From positions 1 through 64,000 of the forward strand of contig NZ_JBHTCT010000036.1 in the NCBI RefSeq assembly GCF_042665595.1: DNA of 64,000 nucleotides, written 5' to 3'. The notes under the pieces were generated by a model that was not told where the DNA came from, did no database searches, and was given only the letters and a program-made list of their open reading frames with translations. Source of the stretch: Bhargavaea changchunensis. Its GTDB lineage: Bacteria; Bacillota; Bacilli; Bacillales_A; Planococcaceae. A program made the position numbers and the translations under genes. Positions 57,492 through 64,000 of this stretch are shown piece by piece (position 1 is the stretch's first letter; each line of letters starts with the position of its first letter).

Positions 57492-59210
57492 ATGCTCAAG
57501 CAATTCTTTTCCTATTATAAACCGCATAAGCGGCTGTTCATGATTGACTTCTCAAGCGCCGTATTCGTCGCGCTGCTTGAGCTCGCTTTTCCCGTTGCCG
57601 TGCAGTGGTTCATCGATGAGCTGCTTCCGACAGGCGACTGGGGACGGATTGTCTGGGTCAGCCTTCTGCTGCTCGGGGTCTATCTTCTCAGCACGTTCCT
57701 GCAGTTCATCGTCTCCTACCTGGGCCACAAGCTCGGAGTGAACATCGAAACGGACATGCGCCAGCAGCTGTTCAATCATGTGCAGCGGCAGTCGTTCCGC
57801 TTTTTCGACAACACGAAGACCGGGCATATCATGAGCCGCATCACCAATGACCTGTTCGATATCGGCGAACTTGCCCATCACGGGCCGGAGGATATTTTCA
57901 TCGCCATCATGACGATCATCGGTGCCTTCTCGATCATGTATACGATCAACCCTGAGCTCGCTCTGATCACAATCGTCATGATCCCGTTCCTTGTATTGGT
58001 CATCACGTTCTGCAATACGAAGATGAACAAGGCGTGGCGCAACATGTACAGCCGGATTGCAGATGTGAATGCCCGTGTCGAGGATAGCGTGTCCGGGGTC
58101 CGCGTGGTGCAATCGTTCACGAATGAGGCGTTCGAGATGAAGCGGTTCCGGAAAGACAACGGAAGCTTCAGGCTGGCCAAAATCGCGGCGTACAAAGTCA
58201 TGGCCTGGACGCACTCCAGCATGTACATGATGACCCGGCTCGTCACGCTGCTTGTACTCGTCGTCGGGGCCTGGTTCTCCTTTAACGACCGGCTTTCTTA
58301 CGGTGAACTTGTCAGTTTCGTGCTGTTTGTCAACGTCCTCATCAAACCGGTCGATAAGATTGCGGCACTCCTTGAGATGTATCCGAAAGGCATGGCCGGA
58401 TTCAGGCGGTTCCAGGAATTGCTGGACGAGGAGCCGGAAGTTCTTGACCGTCCGGATGCCGTTGAGGTCTCCCAACTAAACGGCAATATCCGATTTGACC
58501 GGGTATCATTCCGCTATGACGGCTCCAAGTCCGTGCTGAATGACATCAGTTTGACCATCCGCTCCGGGCAGACAGTCGCGTTTGTCGGACCATCCGGTGC
58601 CGGCAAGACGACCATCTGCTCCCTGATTCCGCGTTTCTATGATGTCGACGGCGGCTCGATCTCCATCGACGGCATCGATGTCCGTGACATGACCATGCAG
58701 TCGCTGCGCTCACAGATCGGCATCGTGCAACAGGACGTATTTCTTTTCACCGGGACCATTTTCGAAAACATCGCCTACGGCAAGCTCGGCGCGACCGAAG
58801 AGGAAATCTACCGGGCCGCGCGCAAGGCCCATCTCGAAGAGTTCATCACCGATCTTCCTGACGGCTACGAAACGCAGATCGGTGAACGCGGACTGAAGCT
58901 TTCAGGCGGCCAGAAGCAGCGCCTCGCCATCGCAAGGATGTTCCTGAAGAACCCGCCGATCCTTATCCTGGATGAGGCCACTTCGGCACTCGACACCGAA
59001 ACGGAGCGCATCATCCAGAAATCCCTCGAAGAGCTGTCCGAAAACCGGACGACCCTTGTAATTGCCCACCGGCTTGCCACTATCCGCAATGCCGACCGTG
59101 TCGTCGTCGTGACGAAGGACGGTATCGCGGAAGACGGTGGCTATGAGGAGCTCGTCAGGAAAGGCGGCATCTTCGCCAACCTGCATAACATTCAGTTCCA
59201 GGAGGCATGA
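57492..59210 (+). CDS. ABC multidrug-type exporter, fused permease-ATPase
   Basis: A 572-residue half-transporter: six membrane segments (about 15-300) and a C-terminal ATPase with Walker A GPSGAGKTT, signature LSGGQKQRLAIARMF, Walker B ILILDEATSALD and H-loop VIAHRLATI. It resembles Staphylococcus Sav1866 and Bacillus YfiB/YknU-type exporters and would act as a homodimer. GGAGG is five bases before the ATG. TATAAT lies about 35 bases upstream with a poor -35. No partner half-transporter is adjacent. Confidence 0.92.
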   Translation: MLKQFFSYYKPHKRLFMIDFSSAVFVALLELAFPVAVQWFIDELLPTGDWGRIVWVSLLLLGVYLLSTFLQFIVSYLGHKLGVNIETDMRQQLFNHVQRQSFRFFDNTKTGHIMSRITNDLFDIGELAHHGPEDIFIAIMTIIGAFSIMYTINPELALITIVMIPFLVLVITFCNTKMNKAWRNMYSRIADVNARVEDSVSGVRVVQSFTNEAFEMKRFRKDNGSFRLAKIAAYKVMAWTHSSMYMMTRLVTLLVLVVGAWFSFNDRLSYGELVSFVLFVNVLIKPVDKIAALLEMYPKGMAGFRRFQELLDEEPEVLDRPDAVEVSQLNGNIRFDRVSFRYDGSKSVLNDISLTIRSGQTVAFVGPSGAGKTTICSLIPRFYDVDGGSISIDGIDVRDMTMQSLRSQIGIVQQDVFLFTGTIFENIAYGKLGATEEEIYRAARKAHLEEFITDLPDGYETQIGERGLKLSGGQKQRLAIARMFLKNPPILILDEATSALDTETERIIQKSLEELSENRTTLVIAHRLATIRNADRVVVVTKDGIAEDGGYEELVRKGGIFANLHNIQFQEA

Positions 59211-59212
59211 GT

Positions 59213-59246
59213 CAATCCCCTGTCCGGAGGAGGACAGGGGATTTTC
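59213..59246 (+). terminator. Terminator of the ABC exporter gene
   Basis: Stem AATCCCCTGTCC / GGACAGGGGATT followed by TTCGTTT. Confidence 0.85.
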
Positions 59247-59277
59247 GTTTCCTTGTATGGCCGAATTCAGATTAGAA

Positions 59278-59286
59278 TGGTATACT
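59278..59286 (+). promoter_or_regulatory. Extended -10 promoter of the permease gene
   Basis: TGGTATACT is an extended -10 element (TGnTATACT) 34 bases before the start codon; no good -35 at the normal distance. Confidence 0.5.
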
Positions 59287-59319
59287 ATTTCGGTTATCAG
59301 TTTATAGGAGGTCCTGAAG

Positions 59320-60381
59320 TTGAACACCACCCATACGTCCGAAAGAAAACGGACGATTATATATGTAGCCGTCTTCCTGCTTGTCGCCATCATTGGCCTT
59401 GCTTACGTGAAGTGGATTCCATATGTCGATAAAAGCATCACAGCCATCACAACCCAGTCGATCGGCGATTCGATCCTCGGTGATCCGGCAGATGCCGGAA
59501 CATTCTCTTGGGAAAGCACATGGTCGTATGTCGTCACGTACTTCCTTGCCGTCTGGAAAGCAGCCGTCCTGGGTATTGTGCTGGGCTCGTTGGTCCAAGT
59601 GCTGATCCCTGCTGACTGGCTGATGCGCACGCTCGGCAAAACCTCATTCGGCAGCACGGCCATCGGCGGCCTCACGAGCCTTCCGGGCATGATGTGCACC
59701 TGCTGTGCGGCACCCGTCGCGGCCGGTCTCCGGAAAAAGAACGTATCGATCGGGGCGGCTCTCGCCTTCTGGCTCGGAAATCCCGTGCTGAACCCGGCGG
59801 TCCTCATATTCATGACGTTCGTCCTTTCCTGGGAATTCACGCTTCTCCGTGCCGTCTTCGGCATCGTGCTCGTCTTCGGTATCAGCTACCTGGCGAACCG
59901 GTTTGCCCCACAGCCGGCTCCGGAAGAACTCGCCCGCAAAGTGGAAGAAGCTGAAACTGCGATTGCCCCCGAAGAAGGAAGCTTCCTTAGCCGCTGGCTG
60001 AAGAGCATGGGCCGGATGGCACTCTTCATTATCCCGGCCTACTTTATCTCGGTCCTGCTCATCGCGGCGGTACGCCCTTGGCTCTTCCCGCTGCTTGACG
60101 GAGCATCCGGCAATACGCTGCTGATGATCCTGCTCTTTGCGATCGGCGGCATGCTGTTTGTCATCCCGACCGCTGCGGAAATCCCGATCATCCAGACATT
60201 CATGTCCGCCGGTCTCGGCACCGGCCCTGCCGCTGCCATGCTCATCACCCTGCCGGCCATCAGTCTCCCGTCACTGATCCTCGTCGCAGGCGCGTTCCCG
60301 AGGAAAGTCCTCTGGTTCGTCGCCGGAGCGGTCATCCTGCTCGGCGTCCTCTGCGGCCTTGTCGGCATGTGGGTGATGTAA
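59320..60381 (+). CDS. Permease of the DUF318 / ArsP-like family
   Basis: A 353-residue protein with eight to ten membrane segments. The key motif MMCTCCAAPVAAGLRK, with adjacent cysteines in a membrane segment, and GNPVLNPAVLIFM are typical of the ArsP_1/DUF318 permeases; some relatives export organoarsenicals. A charged cytoplasmic loop (about 200-225) divides two similar halves, and a second motif FVIPTAAEIPIIQTFM repeats the pattern. The start is TTG 59320, nine bases after AGGAGG. Not linked to the arsRBC operon, so arsenic function is only a possibility. Confidence 0.82.
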   Translation: MNTTHTSERKRTIIYVAVFLLVAIIGLAYVKWIPYVDKSITAITTQSIGDSILGDPADAGTFSWESTWSYVVTYFLAVWKAAVLGIVLGSLVQVLIPADWLMRTLGKTSFGSTAIGGLTSLPGMMCTCCAAPVAAGLRKKNVSIGAALAFWLGNPVLNPAVLIFMTFVLSWEFTLLRAVFGIVLVFGISYLANRFAPQPAPEELARKVEEAETAIAPEEGSFLSRWLKSMGRMALFIIPAYFISVLLIAAVRPWLFPLLDGASGNTLLMILLFAIGGMLFVIPTAAEIPIIQTFMSAGLGTGPAAAMLITLPAISLPSLILVAGAFPRKVLWFVAGAVILLGVLCGLVGMWVM

Positions 60382-60393
60382 TAAGTGTTTGTG

Positions 60394-60427
60394 ATCCCCC
60401 GCTCCGGGTGACGGAGCGGGGGTTTTT
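60394..60427 (+). terminator. Terminator of the permease gene
   Basis: Stem CCCCGCTCC / GGAGCGGGG followed by GTTTTT. Confidence 0.85.
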
Positions 60428-60449
60428 GATTGGGGGCTATTACTTCATT

Positions 60450-60724
60450 ACTGTAAGTCCGATTTCTCTTCGGTAAGTCTGGTTCCCTAATTGTAAGTCC
60501 GATCTTACCGGTGCAAGTCCGAACTCGCTATTTTAAGTCCGATTTTACGCTATAAGTCCGATTCCTTATTTCAACTTTCCACTCCTTATTGCAACTTCTC
60601 ATCCCTTATTTCAACTCCGCACCCCTTATTGCAACTCCACTCTCCTTATTGCAACTTCGCTCCCCCTTATTGCAACTTCGCCTCCCTTACTTCAACTTTC
60701 CACTTCTTTTTGCATCTCCCTCCA
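60450..60724. repeat. Array F: fourteen 20-bp tandem units, switching between two cores
   Basis: The first six units carry the array E core ((T/C)AAGTCCGATT; starts 60454, 60474, 60494, 60514, 60534, 60553). At 60564 the core changes to CCTTATTGCAACTC, as in array B (starts 60564, 60584, 60604, 60624, 60644, 60665, 60685, 60705). The period stays 20 bp (one 19, one 21), but at the junction the last AAGTCCGATT unit is cut to 13 bp. It fills the gap between a plus-strand permease gene and the convergent peptide-transporter operon. Confidence 0.96.
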
Positions 60725-60742
60725 CAACTCCCTTCCCATAAG

Positions 60743-60774
60743 AAAAACCCGCTGCCTTCCCGGCAGCGGGTTTC
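60743..60774 (-). terminator. Terminator of the peptide transporter operon
   Basis: Stem AAACCCGCTGCC / GGCAGCGGGTTT, followed by TTCTT on the minus strand. Confidence 0.85.
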
Positions 60775-60789
60775 AGGGTTTCTTCTATA

Positions 60790-61827
60790 TTAGAAGGATG
60801 CAGTTTCCATGTAGTTCGGTTTGAGCTGGCCGCTTGCGATCTCTTCGACGAAGTGGCAGGCGGCTTCGTGGCCTTGTTCCATGCCATCGTGCTCTATAAG
60901 TTCAGGCACATCGACCCGGCATTTTTCCTGCGCGAACGGGCAGCGTGTGTGGAAGCGGCATCCGGTCGGCGGATCGATCGGGGACGGCACGTCGCCGCGA
61001 AGGACGATGTGTTCCCGTTCCCGGTCCGGATCCGGAACAGGAATGGCCGACAAAAGCGCTTTTGTATATGGATGTTTCGGGTTATCGAAGATCGACTTTT
61101 TGTCCCCGATCTCCATGATCTTGCCGAGGTACATGACGATGACACGATCCGAGATATGGCGGACGACACCAAGGTCATGGGAAATGAACAGATACGTAAG
61201 CCCATACTCATCCTGGAGTTCATCCAGCAGGTTTAGCACCTGGGCCTGGATCGAGACGTCCAGCGCCGAAACAGCTTCATCACAGATGATCAGCTTCGGG
61301 TTCACCGACAGCGCGCGTGCAATGCCGATCCGCTGTCGCTGGCCGCCCGAGAATTCGTGCGGGTAGCGGTCCGCCTGGCTGCCGTTCAGACCCACCGTCT
61401 CAAGCAGTTCGATGATCCGCTTGCGTCGATCCTTCCTCGGCAGCACATTCTGGATTTCCATCGCTTCGTTGAGGACATCCGAGATTGACTGGCGGGGGTT
61501 AATCGAGGCATACGGGTCCTGGAAGATGATCTGGAGATCCTTCCGGTATTTCCGCATTTCCGATTTGGACAGGGATGCAAGGTCTGTGCCTTCGAAGTAC
61601 ACCTTGCCGTCAGACGGCTCCTCAAGCCGGAGGATGGCGCGTCCGGTTGTGGATTTCCCGCATCCGGATTCACCGACGATGCTGACGGTTTCCCCCTCAT
61701 AGACGGTGAAACTGATATCGTCGACTGCTTTTACATGGTTGACCGTACGGCCGAAAAAGCCGCCCTTGATCGGGAAGTGCTGCTTGAGACCATCAACCTT
61801 GAGCAATTCTTTTTTCTCCAAAGACAT
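60790..61827 (-). CDS. Oligopeptide/dipeptide ABC importer, ATPase F
   Basis: A 345-residue ATPase of the OppF/DppF/AppF group: Walker A GESGCGKST, signature FSGGQRQRIGIAR, Walker B IICDEAVSALD, H-loop FISHDLGVV, and the C-terminal oligopeptide-binding extension with conserved cysteines (GCRFHTRCPFAQEKC). The start is behind AAAGGAGG; ATG 61827 is three bases from it and TTG 61821 is an alternative. It overlaps the end of the OppD-type gene. A 58-codon longer frame is rejected. Confidence 0.9.
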   Translation of the reverse strand: MSLEKKELLKVDGLKQHFPIKGGFFGRTVNHVKAVDDISFTVYEGETVSIVGESGCGKSTTGRAILRLEEPSDGKVYFEGTDLASLSKSEMRKYRKDLQIIFQDPYASINPRQSISDVLNEAMEIQNVLPRKDRRKRIIELLETVGLNGSQADRYPHEFSGGQRQRIGIARALSVNPKLIICDEAVSALDVSIQAQVLNLLDELQDEYGLTYLFISHDLGVVRHISDRVIVMYLGKIMEIGDKKSIFDNPKHPYTKALLSAIPVPDPDREREHIVLRGDVPSPIDPPTGCRFHTRCPFAQEKCRVDVPELIEHDGMEQGHEAACHFVEEIASGQLKPNYMETASF

Positions 61828-62818
61828 CCACCTCCTTTGGCCCCGGCCATTCTTCATCATAAATCCAGCAGCGCACCTGGTTGCCTTCTCCATCATCGAA
61901 CAGATCCGGCAGTTTTTCACGGCAAAGGTCGGTCGCCGCCGGGCAACGCGGCGCGAACCGGCAGCCTTTCGGCATATTGAATGGCGACGGAACCATGCCA
62001 TGGATCGGAACCAGCTTTTCCTGATCCGCGTCAGGACGAGGCAGCGATTTCAGCAGCCCGACCGTATACGGGTGGCGCGGTTTGCGGAACAGTGTCCGCA
62101 CATCGCTATATTCGACAACCTGTCCGGCGTACATGACTGCTACGTAGTCGCATGTTTCCGCAACCACGCCAAGGTCGTGGGTGATGAGGATAATTGACAT
62201 GCCCAGGCGGTTCTGGAGATCCTTCATCAGGCCGAGGATCTGGGCCTGGATCGTTACGTCGAGCGCGGTGGTCGGCTCATCCGCGACAAGAACCTCCGGG
62301 TTACATGCCAGGGCCATCGCGATCATGACACGCTGGCGCATACCGCCTGACAGTTCATAAGGGTATTGAGTGACACGTTTTTCCGGAGACGGGATGCCGA
62401 CCAGCTTCAGCAGGTCGACGGATTTCGCCATCGCCTGTTTTTTATTCATGCCCTGGTGGGTCGTAAGGGACTCCGAGATCTGCTGGCCGACCGTAAAGAC
62501 CGGGTTCAGCGATGTCATCGGCTCCTGGAAGATCATCGAAATCTTATTTCCGCGGAGACTCCGCATCTTCTTTTCCGAGAAATCAAGGATGTTCTCGCCT
62601 TTATAGCGGATTTCGCCGTCGACCACCTTGCCATTTTCCGCGAGGAGCCGGAGGATCGACAGAGAAGTGATACTCTTGCCGGACCCCGACTCGCCCACGA
62701 TTCCTAGTGTTTTACCTTTCGGGACGGAGAAGCTCACGCCGTCGACGGCTTTGACTTCCCCCTCGTCCGTGAAGAAAGAGGTGCGCAGGCCGCGCACGTC
62801 CAAAATCGTTTCTTCCAA
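61793..62818 (-). CDS. Oligopeptide/dipeptide ABC importer, ATPase D
   Basis: A 341-residue OppD/DppD-type ATPase: Walker A GESGSGKSI, signature LSGGMRQRVMIAM, Walker B VLVADEPTTALD, H-loop LITHDLGVV and the cysteine-bearing C-terminal extension (GCRFAPRCPAATDLC). The start is TTG 62818 behind AAGGAGG. With the F ATPase it powers uptake of peptides (or nickel) through the B and C permeases encoded upstream. No binding protein gene is inside the window. Confidence 0.92.
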   Translation of the reverse strand: MEETILDVRGLRTSFFTDEGEVKAVDGVSFSVPKGKTLGIVGESGSGKSITSLSILRLLAENGKVVDGEIRYKGENILDFSEKKMRSLRGNKISMIFQEPMTSLNPVFTVGQQISESLTTHQGMNKKQAMAKSVDLLKLVGIPSPEKRVTQYPYELSGGMRQRVMIAMALACNPEVLVADEPTTALDVTIQAQILGLMKDLQNRLGMSIILITHDLGVVAETCDYVAVMYAGQVVEYSDVRTLFRKPRHPYTVGLLKSLPRPDADQEKLVPIHGMVPSPFNMPKGCRFAPRCPAATDLCREKLPDLFDDGEGNQVRCWIYDEEWPGPKEVDVFGEKRIAQG

Positions 62819-62853
62819 TGATCTTTCCTCCTTAGGCCGTTGGCCGGGACCGA

Positions 62854-63795
62854 TCAGTTCAGGTCGATCCGCTTGTTGAGCAGTTTATATGAGATATCCA
62901 CAATCAGGTTAACGAAAACGAACAGGACTGACAGTACCAGTACGGCACCCTGAACAATCGGGAAGTCGCGCTGGGTGATGGCTTGTACGGTCAGGCGGCC
63001 CATGCCATTGATGGCAAAGATCGTCTCTGTCAGGACCGCGCCGCCGAGGAAGCCGCCGAATTCAAGACCGACAACCGTTACGACAGGGATGAGCGCATTC
63101 TTGAGCGCGTGCCGGTATGTAACGATGCGGTCGGTGAGCCCTTTTGCCCGCGCCGTCCGGATGTAGTCCTGGTTGATGACCTCAAGCATCGAAGACCGCG
63201 TCATGCGGGCGATGATCGCCGCGCCTCCCGTTCCGAGCGTGATGACCGGCAGGATGACCTGGCGCCAGCTGTCGCCCCAGCCGGACGGGCGCAATTTCGC
63301 CCAATCGGGCAGCCAGTCCCCGCCGATGGCGAACCAGTCGATCAGGACAAGGCCCAGCCAGAAGTTCGGCATGGAGAGGCCGAACAGCGCCACTATCATA
63401 ATCGCCGTATCGGCCAGCGTATAGCGCCGGACGGCCGATATAATCCCCGCCATCAGTCCAATGAAGACGGCGAGGACGGTAGCATAGAATGATAATTCCA
63501 CCGTGACCCAAAAACGGGTTGCGATTTCGTCTGAAACGGCGCGGCCGCTCCGGACGGAATTTCCGAGGTCGCCCTGGAGGACGCCACTCATATAGTTGAA
63601 ATATTGGATATGGATCGGGTCATTCAGGCCGAGACGTTCCTCGATCTGCCTGACTGTCTGCTCCGATGCACCTTCGCCTGCGATGATCTGGGCCGGGTTG
63701 CCCGGGATCAGATGCATCAGGGAGAAGACGAGAATGGAGACACCGATCAGCACCGGGATAGTCTGAAGGACCCGCCGGATGATGTATTTGAGCAT
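62854..63795 (-). CDS. Oligopeptide/dipeptide ABC importer, permease B
   Basis: A 313-residue inner-membrane permease of the DppB/OppB/AppB family: MLKYIIRRVLQTIPVLIGVS at the start, LMHLIPGNPAQIIAGEGAS, the EAA-loop region RTARAKGLTDRIVTYRHALKNALIP and six membrane segments. AAGGAGG precedes the ATG. It follows the C-permease gene by 15 bases. Confidence 0.92.
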   Translation of the reverse strand: MLKYIIRRVLQTIPVLIGVSILVFSLMHLIPGNPAQIIAGEGASEQTVRQIEERLGLNDPIHIQYFNYMSGVLQGDLGNSVRSGRAVSDEIATRFWVTVELSFYATVLAVFIGLMAGIISAVRRYTLADTAIMIVALFGLSMPNFWLGLVLIDWFAIGGDWLPDWAKLRPSGWGDSWRQVILPVITLGTGGAAIIARMTRSSMLEVINQDYIRTARAKGLTDRIVTYRHALKNALIPVVTVVGLEFGGFLGGAVLTETIFAINGMGRLTVQAITQRDFPIVQGAVLVLSVLFVFVNLIVDISYKLLNKRIDLN

Positions 63796-63810
63796 TTCGC
63801 TTCTCCCTCC

Positions 63811-64000
63811 TTATTTGTTCGCTTTCGGGTCAAGCGCATCGCGCAGCCCGTCGCCGAAGATATTGAATGCAAGAACGACAAGGACGATGGCAATCCCCGG
63901 AATCAGGATCATGTGCGGAGATTCCGCCATGTACGAACGTCCCGCAGAGAGCATTGCGCCCCACTCAGGCGTCGGCGGCTGCGCACCGAGGCCGAGGAAT
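63811..64000 (-). CDS. Oligopeptide/dipeptide ABC importer, permease C (3' end only)
   Basis: Only the last 62 codons are inside the window. They read FLGLGAQPPTPEWGAMLSAG, then SPHMILIPGIAIVLVVLAFN and end GDGLRDALDPKANK, the standard C-terminus of DppC/OppC permeases. The gene continues beyond the right edge; the operon order C-B-D-F (as transcribed) differs from the common B-C-D-F order. Confidence 0.88.
   Translation of the reverse strand, partial: FLGLGAQPPTPEWGAMLSAGRSYMAESPHMILIPGIAIVLVVLAFNIFGDGLRDALDPKANK

Noticed and set aside
61828..62001. 58-codon N-terminal extension of the F ATPase
   Set aside because: It overlaps the OppD-type gene in another frame; the AAAGGAGG site and homology start at 61827.
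1..64000. tRNA, rRNA, insertion sequence or prophage genes
   Set aside because: None was recognised on either strand; no transposase-like protein and no clover-leaf with a T-loop motif was noticed, though a tRNA scan was not possible.

Overview
The window reads as chromosome of a Gram-positive, low-to-mid-GC-lineage bacterium of the Bacillales, but with an unusually high GC content by eye (mid-50s percent) and many GTG/TTG starts behind strong AGGAGG-type ribosome binding sites. The gene set (MntR, CvfB, Hmp/NsrR, Mrp antiporter, PpaC, an yclNOPQ-type siderophore importer, sigma-B-like promoters) and gene lengths match Bacillus relatives. A high-GC Planococcaceae such as Bhargavaea fits, but that is inference. 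No rRNA, tRNA, phage, transposase or CRISPR was seen. It looks like ordinary core chromosome in which nearly every gene or short operon ends in a clear hairpin terminator.

Layout. 0-13 kb: cystine symporter, cardiolipin synthase, VanY-type carboxypeptidase, MFS transporter, YidC insertase with its promoter, an AraC regulator beside a lipid kinase, several acetyltransferases, small stress-type genes, and an MhqO-like dioxygenase with an MhqR-type operator. 13-22 kb: DUF3784/PH protein, YpuA-like protein, CvfB-MntR pair, tandem acetyltransferase, UspA, DmpA-type peptidase, penicillin acylase family enzyme. 22-29 kb: complete mrpABCDEFG Na+/H+ antiporter operon, divergent from a Usp-like gene. 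29-38 kb: MurB, YceI, FrnE-type DsbA, FAD-Rieske oxidoreductase, orphan ATPase, YitT, PpaC, and the divergent nsrR/hmp nitric-oxide pair with an NsrR-type box. 38-49 kb: hydrolase, arsRBC operon, GSP18-like PfpI protein, Mpg glycosylase, MazG-like and SGNH genes, niacin-type MFS transporter and ZIP transporter. 49-64 kb: PAS-GGDEF-EAL protein with a cysteine-free family-4 UDG, PAP2 phosphatase, Fur-boxed yclNOPQ-like operon, lipoprotein, ABC exporter, ArsP-like permease and the end of an oligopeptide/dipeptide ABC operon that runs off the right edge.

Two things cut across the regions. First, six intergenic gaps hold arrays of very short tandem units with a strict 20- or 21-bp period. Each unit has a conserved core of about 8-14 bp and a variable remainder. 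The cores differ between arrays, yet some are shared, and one array (60.45-60.72 kb) switches in mid-array from one core to another that is seen elsewhere. This is the least explained structure in the window. Second, five short or stress-related genes carry promoters resembling the sigma-B consensus (GTTT-N12-14-GGG), suggesting a dispersed general stress regulon that includes two very small unrecognised genes.

How the genes work together: the clearest modules are sodium/pH homeostasis (mrp), iron-siderophore import (Fur-controlled yclNOPQ type), nitric oxide detoxification (NsrR-Hmp), arsenic resistance (ArsRBC), electrophile/quinone detoxification (MhqO-like), manganese control (MntR), peptide import (Opp/Dpp) and general stress genes.
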